Shown here: positions 1 through 5,472 of the stretch, piece by piece
Numbering within the stretch: position 1 is the stretch's first letter
Layout of the letters: every line of letters begins with the position of its first letter
NCBI GenBank assembly: GCA_002427975.1
Contig: DIZT01000099.1
Location: forward strand, 474-5,945
Length of the DNA: 5,472 nt
Direction of reading: 5' to 3'
DNA from: Micrococcaceae bacterium UBA6021
Lineage (GTDB): Bacteria > Actinomycetota > Actinomycetes > Actinomycetales > Micrococcaceae
The notes under the pieces: generated by a model
What the model was told of the DNA's origin: nothing
The model's input: the letters and a program-made list of their open reading frames with translations, nothing else
Databases searched by the model: none
Translations under genes and position numbers: made by a program

Positions 1-531
1 GCTGAACTGGAGTTCAAGCGCTCCATCAGGCCTGCCGCTATCCGGCTCCGCGCCGGGGTAACGGAGTTCACCGTGCAGGACGTGCTGCACGGTGAGTTCA
101 CCGGCGTCGTGGACGATCTTGTTCTCCGCCGCAATGATGGCGTTACGGCGTACAACCTGGCCGTGGTGGTGGACGATGCCGCCCAAAGCATTGATCAGGT
201 GGTGCGCGGTGATGACCTGCTGCCGTCCACCCCCAGGCAGGCATTTCTTGCGTCGCTCCTGAATATTCCTGTTCCGGCATATGCCCACGTTCCGCTGGTG
301 GTAAATTCCGACGGCGTCCGCCTGGCCAAGCGCGACGGTGCAGTGACGCTGGCCGACCTTTCGAACGCTGGAGTTTCGGCAGCCGCGGTCCGGAACCTCA
401 TCCTGCAGTCCCTCAAGCTGCCGGCCGGCCCGCTGGAGGAAGCACTCGCAGCGTTCCAGCCAGCCAACCTTCCGCGGGAACCGTGGGTGTGGAGCGGTCC
501 CTGGCGGCCGGTCAAGCCGGGGCGCCCCTAA
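1..531 (+). CDS. gluQRS: Glutamyl-Q tRNA(Asp) synthetase, C-terminal part (5' truncated by window edge)
   Basis: GluQ-RS resembles the catalytic core of glutamyl-tRNA synthetase without an anticodon-binding domain. It attaches glutamate to the queuosine base at position 34 of tRNA(Asp), in the cytoplasm. The frame is open from base 1 to a TAA at 529-531, giving 176 visible residues. Family proteins are about 300 residues, so the N-terminal part with the HIGH motif and zinc ligands lies off the window. Visible marks are RPAAIRLR near fragment residues 10-17, RRNDGVTAYNLAVVVDDA around 43-60, VVRGDDLLPSTPRQ around 67-80, and RLAKRDGA at about 107-114, the place of the class I KMSKS loop. There is no C-terminal anticodon-binding domain, which separates it from GltX. 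An internal GTG at 73 is in frame but falls inside the conserved domain, so it is not the start. It has no functional link to its convergent neighbour. Confidence 0.93.
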   Translation, partial: AELEFKRSIRPAAIRLRAGVTEFTVQDVLHGEFTGVVDDLVLRRNDGVTAYNLAVVVDDAAQSIDQVVRGDDLLPSTPRQAFLASLLNIPVPAYAHVPLVVNSDGVRLAKRDGAVTLADLSNAGVSAAAVRNLILQSLKLPAGPLEEALAAFQPANLPREPWVWSGPWRPVKPGRP

Positions 532-2069
532 GCCTGGCCGGCGGTGAGCTTGCGGAGGTCCGCCTTCCGGATTTTTCCGCTGGCAGTGCGTGGCATCTCA
601 TCCACGAACATCACTGTCTTGGGAATCTTGTAGCGCGCCAGCCTGCCTTCAAGATGTGCGCGTAGCTCGGCCTCAGTGAGTTGGGCGCCCTCCCGCAGCA
701 GTATGACGGCCCGGGGAACTTCGCCCCACTTCTCGTCAGGCACGCCGATCACGGCCACGCTGCCCACCGCATCCAGCTCGGTGATGGCCTGCTCCACTTC
801 GGCCGGATAGATATTTTCGCCGCCGGAGATGATCATGTCCTTGAGCCGGTCGGACACGAACACAAAGCCGTCGTTGTCCTTGTAGCCCATATCGCCGGAC
901 TTGAACCATCCGCCGGCGTCGTACGATTCGGCGGTTGCCCCAGGCCGGTTCCAGTATTCGTGGATCACGTTGGGCCCCTTGATCTGGATTTCACCCACAG
1001 ACCCCGGGGCGGCTACGGCGCCGTCGAAATCGGCGATCCGCACATCCGTAAAGAAGTGCGGAAGGCCGGACGAACCCGCCTTTTCGCGTGACCGGGCTGC
1101 GGGCAGGGTGGTGGCCCCCGGCGCAGTCTCCGTCATGCCATAACCGTTCGAGAACCGCAGGCCGCGTTGTTCGTAGGCCTCCAGGACCCGCAGGGGAACC
1201 GCCGACCCGCCACACGTGAGTTTGTTCAGCGAACTGAGGTCCGTGGTGTCCCACGCCCGGTGCTCGCAGAGCATCTGGTAGGTGGTGGGTACGCCGCTGA
1301 TGGTGGTGGCGCGGTGATTCTCGATGAGTTCGAGGGTCCGTCGGGGATCGAACTTGGGTTCCAGTACCACAGTCCCGCCCTTCAGGAGCGTGGGCAGGAC
1401 GCCCATGTTCAGGGATGCCACGTGGAACAGCGGTGAGATCATCAGGGCGACATCCGTGGAAGCAAAGTCAAAATCCACAATGACGTTCATGCAATTCCAC
1501 ACGATGTTCCCGTGGGTCAGCAGCGCCCCCTTGGGATGCCCGGTGGTGCCGGACGTGTAGAGGATCATCGCGCCGTCGTCCAGGTCCACTGCTTCGTCGA
1601 GGTACTGGTCCGCTCCGGAGGCGAGCACCGCCTCGAAGTCTTCCGCCGCCGTCGTGCCTTGCTCACCGGAGGAATCATCCACCGCGATACGCCGGTTCAC
1701 CAGGGTACCGGCCGCGCCGGCGGCGGCGAGGACGTCCAGGCTCCCGGCGTGGATCAGTGTTGCTGCTCCACAGTCCTGAAGCTGGAACTGGACCTCCGGC
1801 GGTGCCAGACGGGCATTGAGAGGAACGAAGATGGCGCCCAGCTGTCCGCACGCGAAGAGTGTTTCCAGGAAGGACGGGTGGTTGTCGCCCAAGTAGGCCA
1901 CCCGGTCAAACTTGGCCACTCCGCTGTCCCTCAGGGCATTGGCCAGCCGGACGCTCCGGTCAGCGAGCTGCTGGTAGCTGATTTCCCGGTCTCCGCTGAT
2001 CAGCGCTGTCTTGCTGCCGGACTTGGGGCGGCGACGCTGCAGCCATGAGCCGATGCCGAAATTCTCCAC
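528..2069 (-). CDS. Acyl-CoA ligase (AMP-forming), FadD13-like
   Basis: This 513-residue adenylate-forming enzyme would activate a carboxylic acid with ATP and then transfer it to CoA. All core motifs are present. The P-loop YTSGTTGHPKG is at about 171-181, NGYGMTET at 308-315, GWFKSGD at 387-393, the hinge region DRLKDMIISGGENIYPAEVE at 407-426, and PRTASGKIRK at 493-502 with the catalytic lysine K499. The length and stretches such as RLAPPEVQF, KAGSSGLPHFFTDVRI and EYWNRPGAT resemble M. tuberculosis FadD13 as I remember it, so this is the short soluble class without a long N-terminal extension. The GTG start at 2069 is supported by GAAAGGA six bases upstream, and no upstream ATG competes. 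It is the last gene of the minus-strand train, 88 bases after the transporter, and its TAG stop overlaps the gluQRS stop. The acyl substrate is not determinable. The transporter beside it argues for a small soluble acid rather than a long-chain fatty acid. Confidence 0.93.
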   Translation of the reverse strand: MENFGIGSWLQRRRPKSGSKTALISGDREISYQQLADRSVRLANALRDSGVAKFDRVAYLGDNHPSFLETLFACGQLGAIFVPLNARLAPPEVQFQLQDCGAATLIHAGSLDVLAAAGAAGTLVNRRIAVDDSSGEQGTTAAEDFEAVLASGADQYLDEAVDLDDGAMILYTSGTTGHPKGALLTHGNIVWNCMNVIVDFDFASTDVALMISPLFHVASLNMGVLPTLLKGGTVVLEPKFDPRRTLELIENHRATTISGVPTTYQMLCEHRAWDTTDLSSLNKLTCGGSAVPLRVLEAYEQRGLRFSNGYGMTETAPGATTLPAARSREKAGSSGLPHFFTDVRIADFDGAVAAPGSVGEIQIKGPNVIHEYWNRPGATAESYDAGGWFKSGDMGYKDNDGFVFVSDRLKDMIISGGENIYPAEVEQAITELDAVGSVAVIGVPDEKWGEVPRAVILLREGAQLTEAELRAHLEGRLARYKIPKTVMFVDEMPRTASGKIRKADLRKLTAGQA

Positions 2070-2075
2070 GGCGAA

Positions 2076-2082
2076 TCCTTTC
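2076..2082 (-). promoter_or_regulatory. Ribosome binding site of the acyl-CoA ligase
   Basis: The minus-strand sequence GAAAGGA lies six bases before the GTG at 2069-2067. This is near-ideal spacing and supports the GTG start. The site lies downstream of the hairpin at 2112-2145, so the hairpin does not hide it. Confidence 0.7.
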
Positions 2083-2111
2083 TATAAAGACGTTAGTACG
2101 GAGTGCTGGGT

Positions 2112-2145
2112 TCGGGCCCGGACCGGAGGCCGGTTCCGGGCCCGA
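2112..2145 (-). terminator. Strong GC-rich hairpin after the MFS gene, possible U-less terminator or attenuator
   Basis: Bases 2112-2122 pair with 2135-2145 in 11 unbroken pairs. After one bulged base (2134), 2123-2126 pair with 2130-2133, closing a 3-base loop at 2127-2129. On the minus strand the hairpin begins 12 bases after the transporter stop codon. The 3' flank on that strand reads ACCCAGCACTCC, so there is no T-run. That is not a classical intrinsic terminator, although U-poor terminators are described in high-GC actinobacteria. It could stop transcription, cause partial read-through into the ligase, or protect the upstream mRNA end. Each arm carries the self-complementary octamer CGGGCCCG, so a protein-binding site is also conceivable. 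Confidence 0.55.
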
Positions 2146-2157
2146 GTCCTGCCAGGG

Positions 2158-3516
2158 TCAGGCCTGGACCGTCTGGAGGTCGTTGTCCTTCGGTTCCCGG
2201 GTCAGGAGGATGAACACGATGGACACGGCCGACATGATCGCCAGGAACCAGACCACGGACGACGTCTGCTGGCCGGAGTCCTTGAAAATCTGGGCCACGA
2301 TGCCAGGGGTGAATCCGGCGCCCAGCAGGGTTGCCAGCTGGTAGCCCAGGGATGCGCCGGTGTAGCGGGAGGTGGTGCCGAACTGCTCGGACACGAACGC
2401 CGCCAACGGACCGAAGAGGGTGGAGTGGATCATCAGGCCGATGGCGAAGGCCACGAAGATCAGCACGATGTTGTTGGAGGAGAGCAGCGCGAACATCGGC
2501 ACGAGGTAGATGACGAAGAGCACCAGTCCGCCGATCATCACCGGCCGCCGGCCCACCTTGTCGGACAGCTTGCCGCCCAGGAGCACGAACACGATGGAGA
2601 CCAGGGAGGCCGCGGCAAAGGCATACAGTACGCCCTGCCGGTCGGCGCCCTTGGAGACGGTGTAAGTTACGGCGAACGTGGCCAGGACCACCTGGAGCCC
2701 GAAGCCCGCGGCGCCGGCGAGCATGGTGAAGATGAGGGTCTTGGGCCGACGCAGCACCTGCAGGAGGGGCATTGTCGGCTTCGCCTTGGCCGCCGGGGTT
2801 GTGCTGGACTGCTCCAGCTCGGCCTTTTCCTGCTCAATAGCCGCCTTGAAGATGGGGCTTTCGGAAACCTTCAGCCGGACGAACATGCCGACGGCGAGGA
2901 GGACGAGGGAGAGCAGGAACGGCACGCGCCAGCCCCACGTGAGGAACTGGTCGTTCGGCAGGGCGGCGAAGGTGCCCATGATGAGCGTGCCCAGGACGGC
3001 GCCGGTGGGGGCGCCGGCGTTGACGAACGAGGCCGAAAAGCCGCGTTTCCCGGATTCGGAATGCTCCAGCGCCATCAGCGCGGCGCCGCCCCACTCTCCG
3101 CCCACGGCGATGCCCTGGAAGACGCGCAGGATCACGAGCAGCACCGCGCCCCAGGGGCCAATGGCCGAGGCTCCCGGTACCAGGCCGATCAGGGTGGAGG
3201 CGATGCCCATGACCAGCATGGAGATGATCAGCATGCCCTTGCGGCCCAGCTTGTCACCGAAGTGGCCGAAGATGATCCCCCCGAGCGGGCGTGCCACATA
3301 GCCAGCGGCGAACGTGCCGTAGGCGGCCACCACCCCCACCCAGTCGTCCATGCCGGAGAAGAAGACCTTGGGGAAGACTACGGCTGACGCGGTGGCGTAA
3401 AGCAGGAAGTCATAGAATTCGATGGTGCTGCCCAGGTAGCTGGAAGCGATGACGGTGCGTGCTTCCTTGCGACGCTCGGCGGTGCCCATGGCTTGAAGCT
3501 GGGTGAGTCCTGACAT
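2158..3516 (-). CDS. MFS transporter, metabolite:H+ symporter (MHS) family
   Basis: This 452-residue inner-membrane protein probably has 12 helices and imports a small organic acid by proton symport. The N-terminal SSYLGSTIEFYDFLLYATAS (about 25-44) is the hallmark first helix of the MHS family (ShiA, KgtP and ProP relatives). The MFS loop motif GHFGDKLGRKG is at 84-94 and its second-half counterpart GGKLSDKVGRRP at 314-325. GGEWGGAAL at 139-147 and WGWRVPFLLS at 194-203 are also typical. A charged central loop at roughly 215-260 separates the two six-helix halves. The ATG at 3516 is chosen because AAAGGA lies six bases upstream and the family's N-terminus follows directly. It begins 43 bases after the MaoC gene, so co-transcription is likely, and is followed by a strong hairpin. 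The substrate is unknown; a carboxylate that the CoA ligase activates is my inference. Confidence 0.92.
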   Translation of the reverse strand: MSGLTQLQAMGTAERRKEARTVIASSYLGSTIEFYDFLLYATASAVVFPKVFFSGMDDWVGVVAAYGTFAAGYVARPLGGIIFGHFGDKLGRKGMLIISMLVMGIASTLIGLVPGASAIGPWGAVLLVILRVFQGIAVGGEWGGAALMALEHSESGKRGFSASFVNAGAPTGAVLGTLIMGTFAALPNDQFLTWGWRVPFLLSLVLLAVGMFVRLKVSESPIFKAAIEQEKAELEQSSTTPAAKAKPTMPLLQVLRRPKTLIFTMLAGAAGFGLQVVLATFAVTYTVSKGADRQGVLYAFAAASLVSIVFVLLGGKLSDKVGRRPVMIGGLVLFVIYLVPMFALLSSNNIVLIFVAFAIGLMIHSTLFGPLAAFVSEQFGTTSRYTGASLGYQLATLLGAGFTPGIVAQIFKDSGQQTSSVVWFLAIMSAVSIVFILLTREPKDNDLQTVQA

Positions 3517-3522
3517 AGTTGT

Positions 3523-3528
3523 TCCTTT
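3523..3528 (-). promoter_or_regulatory. Ribosome binding site that fixes the MFS transporter start
   Basis: The minus-strand sequence AAAGGA is six bases before the ATG at 3516-3514. It selects this start over an in-frame ATG at 3624, which lies inside the MaoC gene and would add 36 residues of non-family, Arg/Ser/Pro-rich sequence. Confidence 0.7.
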
Positions 3529-3559
3529 GAACAGAGGGAGGGTCCTTGAGGAGGCGCTT

Positions 3560-4015
3560 TTACTTGTAGAAGCGGGCCAGGAACTCGGCCACGACCGCGG
3601 GACGTTCCTGGCCCTCGATCTCAATGGTGCTGGCGACCTTGATCTGGGCGCCGCCCTTGACCTCGGTCACTTCGGCGATGGTGGCCTGCATCCGGATGCG
3701 TGAGCCCACCTTCACCGGGGAGGTGAACCGGACCTTGTCCAGGCCGTAGTTGACCTTGGTGGTGACGCCGTCGACGTCGAACAGCTCTCCCCAGAACGGG
3801 ATGATGAGCGAGAGGGTGAGGAAGCCGTGGGCGATCGGAGCGCCGAACGGGCCGTCCTTGGCGCGGTCCGGGTCCACGTGGATCCACTGGTCGTCCCCCG
3901 TGGCGTCCGCGAATTTGTTGATCTGTTCCTGCGTGATCTCGCGGTAGTCGGTGACGCCAAGATCGGTGCCGGAAAGGGTGAGCAGTTTGTCGAAATCGAC
4001 GACGAGGTTGGGCAT
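3560..4015 (-). CDS. MaoC-like (R)-specific enoyl-CoA hydratase/dehydratase, HtdZ/NodN type
   Basis: This is a 151-residue single hot-dog-fold protein that would reversibly hydrate a trans-2-enoyl-CoA to a 3-hydroxyacyl-CoA, normally the 3R isomer, in the cytoplasm. The hydratase-2 region FADATGDDQWIHVDPDRA spans about 35-52. D41 and H46 sit at the spacing of the catalytic Asp/His pair of PhaJ-type enzymes (Asp31/His36 in Aeromonas PhaJ), followed by GPFGAPIAHGFLTLSL at 55-70. The central NP of many hydratases is QW here, as in the NodN/HtdZ (Rv0130) subgroup, which I recall as also being about 151 residues. NYGLDKVRF at 89-97 is another shared stretch. The ATG at 4015 has an AGGAGG five bases upstream. 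It follows the acyl-CoA dehydrogenase by 76 bases and precedes the transporter by 43, in the position expected for the hydration step after dehydrogenation. The exact substrate is unknown. Confidence 0.9.
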   Translation of the reverse strand: MPNLVVDFDKLLTLSGTDLGVTDYREITQEQINKFADATGDDQWIHVDPDRAKDGPFGAPIAHGFLTLSLIIPFWGELFDVDGVTTKVNYGLDKVRFTSPVKVGSRIRMQATIAEVTEVKGGAQIKVASTIEIEGQERPAVVAEFLARFYK

Positions 4016-4020
4016 CTTTG

Positions 4021-4026
4021 CCTCCT
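4021..4026 (-). promoter_or_regulatory. Consensus ribosome binding site of the MaoC-like gene
   Basis: A perfect AGGAGG (minus strand) sits five bases before the ATG at 4015-4013. It is the strongest ribosome binding site in the window, suggesting efficient translation of this gene within the operon. I see no convincing promoter in the 76-base gap around it. Confidence 0.8.
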
Positions 4027-4091
4027 GTAGTGGGATGGATATTTAGGGAAAGTACGACGGCGGGGCGCCGGGTTGGGCAGGTGCGGGCGGT

Positions 4092-5321
4092 TCAGCGCGT
4101 GAAGGCGCTTTCGCCGGTGAGGGCGCGGCCTACGATGAGCGCGTTGATCTCGTGCGTGCCTTCGTAGGAATAGACGGCCTCGGCGTCGGCGTGGAACCGG
4201 GCCACGTCGGTCTCAAGAGTGATGCCGTTGCCGCCCACAACTTCTCGGGCCAAGGCGACGGTTTCGCGCATCAGCAGGCAGGTCTGCATCTTCGCCAGTG
4301 CTGAGTCCTGGTCACGGTAGATGCCCCTGGCCTGCTGCTCGGTCAGCCGCACCACCAGCGACAATGCGGCGGTGACATTGCCCAGCATCCGGGCCAGTTT
4401 CTCCTGGACCAGCTGGAAGGAGCCCAACGGACGGCCGAACTGTTGGCGTTCGGTGACGTAATGGAGGGCAGCTTCGAATGCGCCGGCCTGGATCCCGGTG
4501 GCGATCCACGCAACGTCCGAGCGCATGGCACGCAGCATCGCTGCTACGTCCCGGAAGGAGTTGACGTTGTGCAGCCGCATGGACTCCGGCACGCGGACGC
4601 CCTCCAGGGTGATGTGGGCGTTCTGCATCATCCGCAGGGCGGTTTTGCCGTGGATCTTCTCCAGCGTCACGCCCGCCGCCTCACGGTCCACGAGGAAGGC
4701 CTTCACCTGCCCGTCGGCAACGTCCCGGGCAAAGATGGCCAATACGTCCGCGGTGGAAGCCCCACCGATCCAGCGCTTGGCACCATCAAGGATCCAGCTA
4801 TCCCCTTCGCCGTCTTGTACACGCCGCGCCGTGGTGGCCAGCCCGCCGGCGATATCGGAACCGGACTCAGGCTCGGTGAGGGAAAAGACGCCCTTGAGCG
4901 AGAAATCGATGACCTTGGGCATCCACTCCCGCTGCTGTTCTGCCGAGGCGCCCACCCGGATGGCCGTGCGGAACAGGCCGGCCTGCGAGGTGTACCAGGT
5001 TGCCAGCGAAGCGTCCGTCCGGGCGAGCTCGAAGATCCGGAAGCCTTGGTAGATACCACGGGCCGGGCCTTCGGCCGTCAGTTCGGCCGGTTCCATCAGG
5101 TCCAGGTCAATCAGCGGCTGCGCGAGTTCGGCGGGGAATTCGCCCCGCTCCCAGTGATCCGCCAGAAGGGGACGGGCTTTCTCGTCCAGGAAGCTGCGCA
5201 GCCGGCCGAGGACCCGGCGCTCGTCCCCGGTCAGGAGGGACTCGGCGTCGTAGTAGTCACAGACGTCGTAGAGCCTGGTCTGTTCCGCCGCCGTGGCCTG
5301 CTCAACTGCGTGGGCGCTCAT
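4092..5321 (-). CDS. Acyl-CoA dehydrogenase, glutaryl-CoA dehydrogenase/ACX4-like branch
   Basis: This 409-residue flavoenzyme would oxidise an acyl-CoA to the 2,3-enoyl-CoA with FAD in the cytoplasm. The N-terminal helical domain covers about 30-140. The flavin/substrate segment FSLTEPESGSD is at 146-156, KRWIGGASTADVLAIFAR at 182-199, ERQQFGRPLGSFQLVQEKLA at 291-310, and the C-terminal signature EVVGGNGITLETDVARFHAD at 360-379 fits the family pattern. E387 in YSYEGTHEINALIVGRALTG (384-403) is at the catalytic-base position used by glutaryl-CoA dehydrogenases. Stretches such as LRMMQNAHITLEGVRVPE resemble plant peroxisomal ACX4. The glutarate-binding Arg94-Ser95 pair of human glutaryl-CoA dehydrogenase aligns by eye with A107-T108, so glutaryl-CoA is an unlikely substrate. 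The ATG at 5321 has GGAG six bases upstream. The gene begins one base after the amidohydrolase stop, implying translational coupling. Oxidase activity cannot be excluded from sequence. Confidence 0.92.
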   Translation of the reverse strand: MSAHAVEQATAAEQTRLYDVCDYYDAESLLTGDERRVLGRLRSFLDEKARPLLADHWERGEFPAELAQPLIDLDLMEPAELTAEGPARGIYQGFRIFELARTDASLATWYTSQAGLFRTAIRVGASAEQQREWMPKVIDFSLKGVFSLTEPESGSDIAGGLATTARRVQDGEGDSWILDGAKRWIGGASTADVLAIFARDVADGQVKAFLVDREAAGVTLEKIHGKTALRMMQNAHITLEGVRVPESMRLHNVNSFRDVAAMLRAMRSDVAWIATGIQAGAFEAALHYVTERQQFGRPLGSFQLVQEKLARMLGNVTAALSLVVRLTEQQARGIYRDQDSALAKMQTCLLMRETVALAREVVGGNGITLETDVARFHADAEAVYSYEGTHEINALIVGRALTGESAFTR

Positions 5322-5322
5322 G

Positions 5323-5472
5323 TCAGGCTCCGAGTCCGAGCAGGCGGACGGCGTTGTGCTTGAGGATCTTGGGGCGGACCTCGTCCTTGAGCGGCAGATC
5401 CGCGAAGGCCCCCAGCCATTTCTGCGGCGTGATGAGCGGGAAGTCAGTACCGAACAGCACCTTGTCCTGCAG
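5323..5472 (-). CDS. Amidohydrolase-2 family protein, C-terminal fragment (5' end beyond window)
   Basis: The last 49 codons and a TGA (5323-5325) of a minus-strand gene are visible, in a frame open to the window edge. The fragment begins LQDKVLFGTDFPLITPQKWL and ends HNAVRLLGLGA. The GTDFP motif carries the conserved aspartate of the metal centre at the end of the last barrel strand in the amidohydrolase-2/ACMSD-like family. A closing K-I-L-x-x-N-A-x-R-L-L-G-L helix is the usual C-terminus of that family. Members are TIM-barrel, often metal-dependent hydrolases or decarboxylases, for example of aromatic acids and lactones. Its stop is one base from the acyl-CoA dehydrogenase start, so the two belong to one operon. 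The specific reaction cannot be read from this fragment. Confidence 0.82.
   Translation of the reverse strand: MQDKVLFGTDFPLITPQKWLGAFADLPLKDEVRPKILKHNAVRLLGLGA

Noticed and set aside
195..515. A 106-codon minus-strand open frame opposite gluQRS.
   Set aside because: It lies entirely opposite a conserved synthetase domain and has no family features of its own.
2081..2086. TATAGA on the minus strand as a possible -10 box for the ligase.
   Set aside because: It overlaps the start of the ribosome binding site, so a transcript starting 6-8 bases downstream would lose that site. There is also no matching -35 element at proper spacing.
2011..3387. A 458-codon open frame on the plus strand opposite the MFS transporter and the ligase start.
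   Set aside because: Its product is rich in Glu, Gly, His, Gln and Asp with no recognisable domain. It is the kind of antisense frame that high third-position GC creates opposite a real gene, and the opposite strand holds clear family motifs.
3517..3624. An upstream in-frame ATG at 3624 that would lengthen the MFS transporter by 36 residues.
   Set aside because: The extension overlaps the MaoC coding region, is rich in Arg, Ser and Pro, and does not resemble the family N-terminus. The ATG at 3516 has a good ribosome binding site.
4058..4070. A small hairpin (5-bp stem, 3-base loop) in the gap between the acyl-CoA dehydrogenase and MaoC genes.
   Set aside because: The stem is short and no T-run follows on the minus strand. 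Stems like this are expected by chance in GC-rich DNA.
4443..5363. A 306-codon open frame on the plus strand opposite the acyl-CoA dehydrogenase.
   Set aside because: It has no recognisable motif and lies opposite a fully motif-bearing gene. It is explained by GC bias.
1..5472. CRISPR arrays, tRNA or rRNA genes, insertion sequences, phage or defence genes, attachment sites.
   Set aside because: Reading both strands showed no regularly spaced repeats, tRNA-like folds, transposase motifs or flanking duplications. Nearly all bases are taken up by ordinary metabolic genes.

Overview
The window is GC-rich, with strong G/C bias at third codon positions, GTG as well as ATG starts, and short purine-rich ribosome binding sites. 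Together with the protein families present this suggests a high-GC actinobacterium. My best guess is the Arthrobacter/Pseudarthrobacter group (Micrococcaceae). That placement is inferred from codon use and remembered protein resemblance, not from a database search.

Layout. At the left edge (1-531, plus strand) is the C-terminal half of a glutamyl-Q tRNA(Asp) synthetase. It converges on, and shares 4 bases with, the end of a minus-strand gene train that fills the rest of the window. In transcription order (right to left) the train encodes: the last 49 residues of an amidohydrolase-2 family protein (5323-5472); an acyl-CoA dehydrogenase of the glutaryl-CoA dehydrogenase/ACX4 branch (4092-5321); a MaoC-type hydratase resembling mycobacterial HtdZ (3560-4015); a metabolite:H+ symporter-type MFS transporter (2158-3516); and a FadD13-like acyl-CoA ligase (528-2069). 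Gaps are 1, 76, 43 and 88 bases. Only the last gap holds a strong GC-rich hairpin, which may end or attenuate transcription before the ligase.

How the genes may work together. Read as a pathway, the transporter would import a small carboxylic acid, the ligase would make its CoA thioester, the dehydrogenase would introduce a 2,3-double bond, the MaoC protein would hydrate it, and the amidohydrolase would carry out a hydrolytic or decarboxylating step. This looks like a peripheral organic-acid catabolic operon whose substrate cannot be read from the sequence. All the proteins belong to known families. I see no mobile element, CRISPR array, RNA gene, phage gene or defence system, and nothing that amounts to an entirely new type of system. 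The most useful open points are the substrate, the missing carboxylate-binding arginine in the dehydrogenase, and the role of the hairpin.
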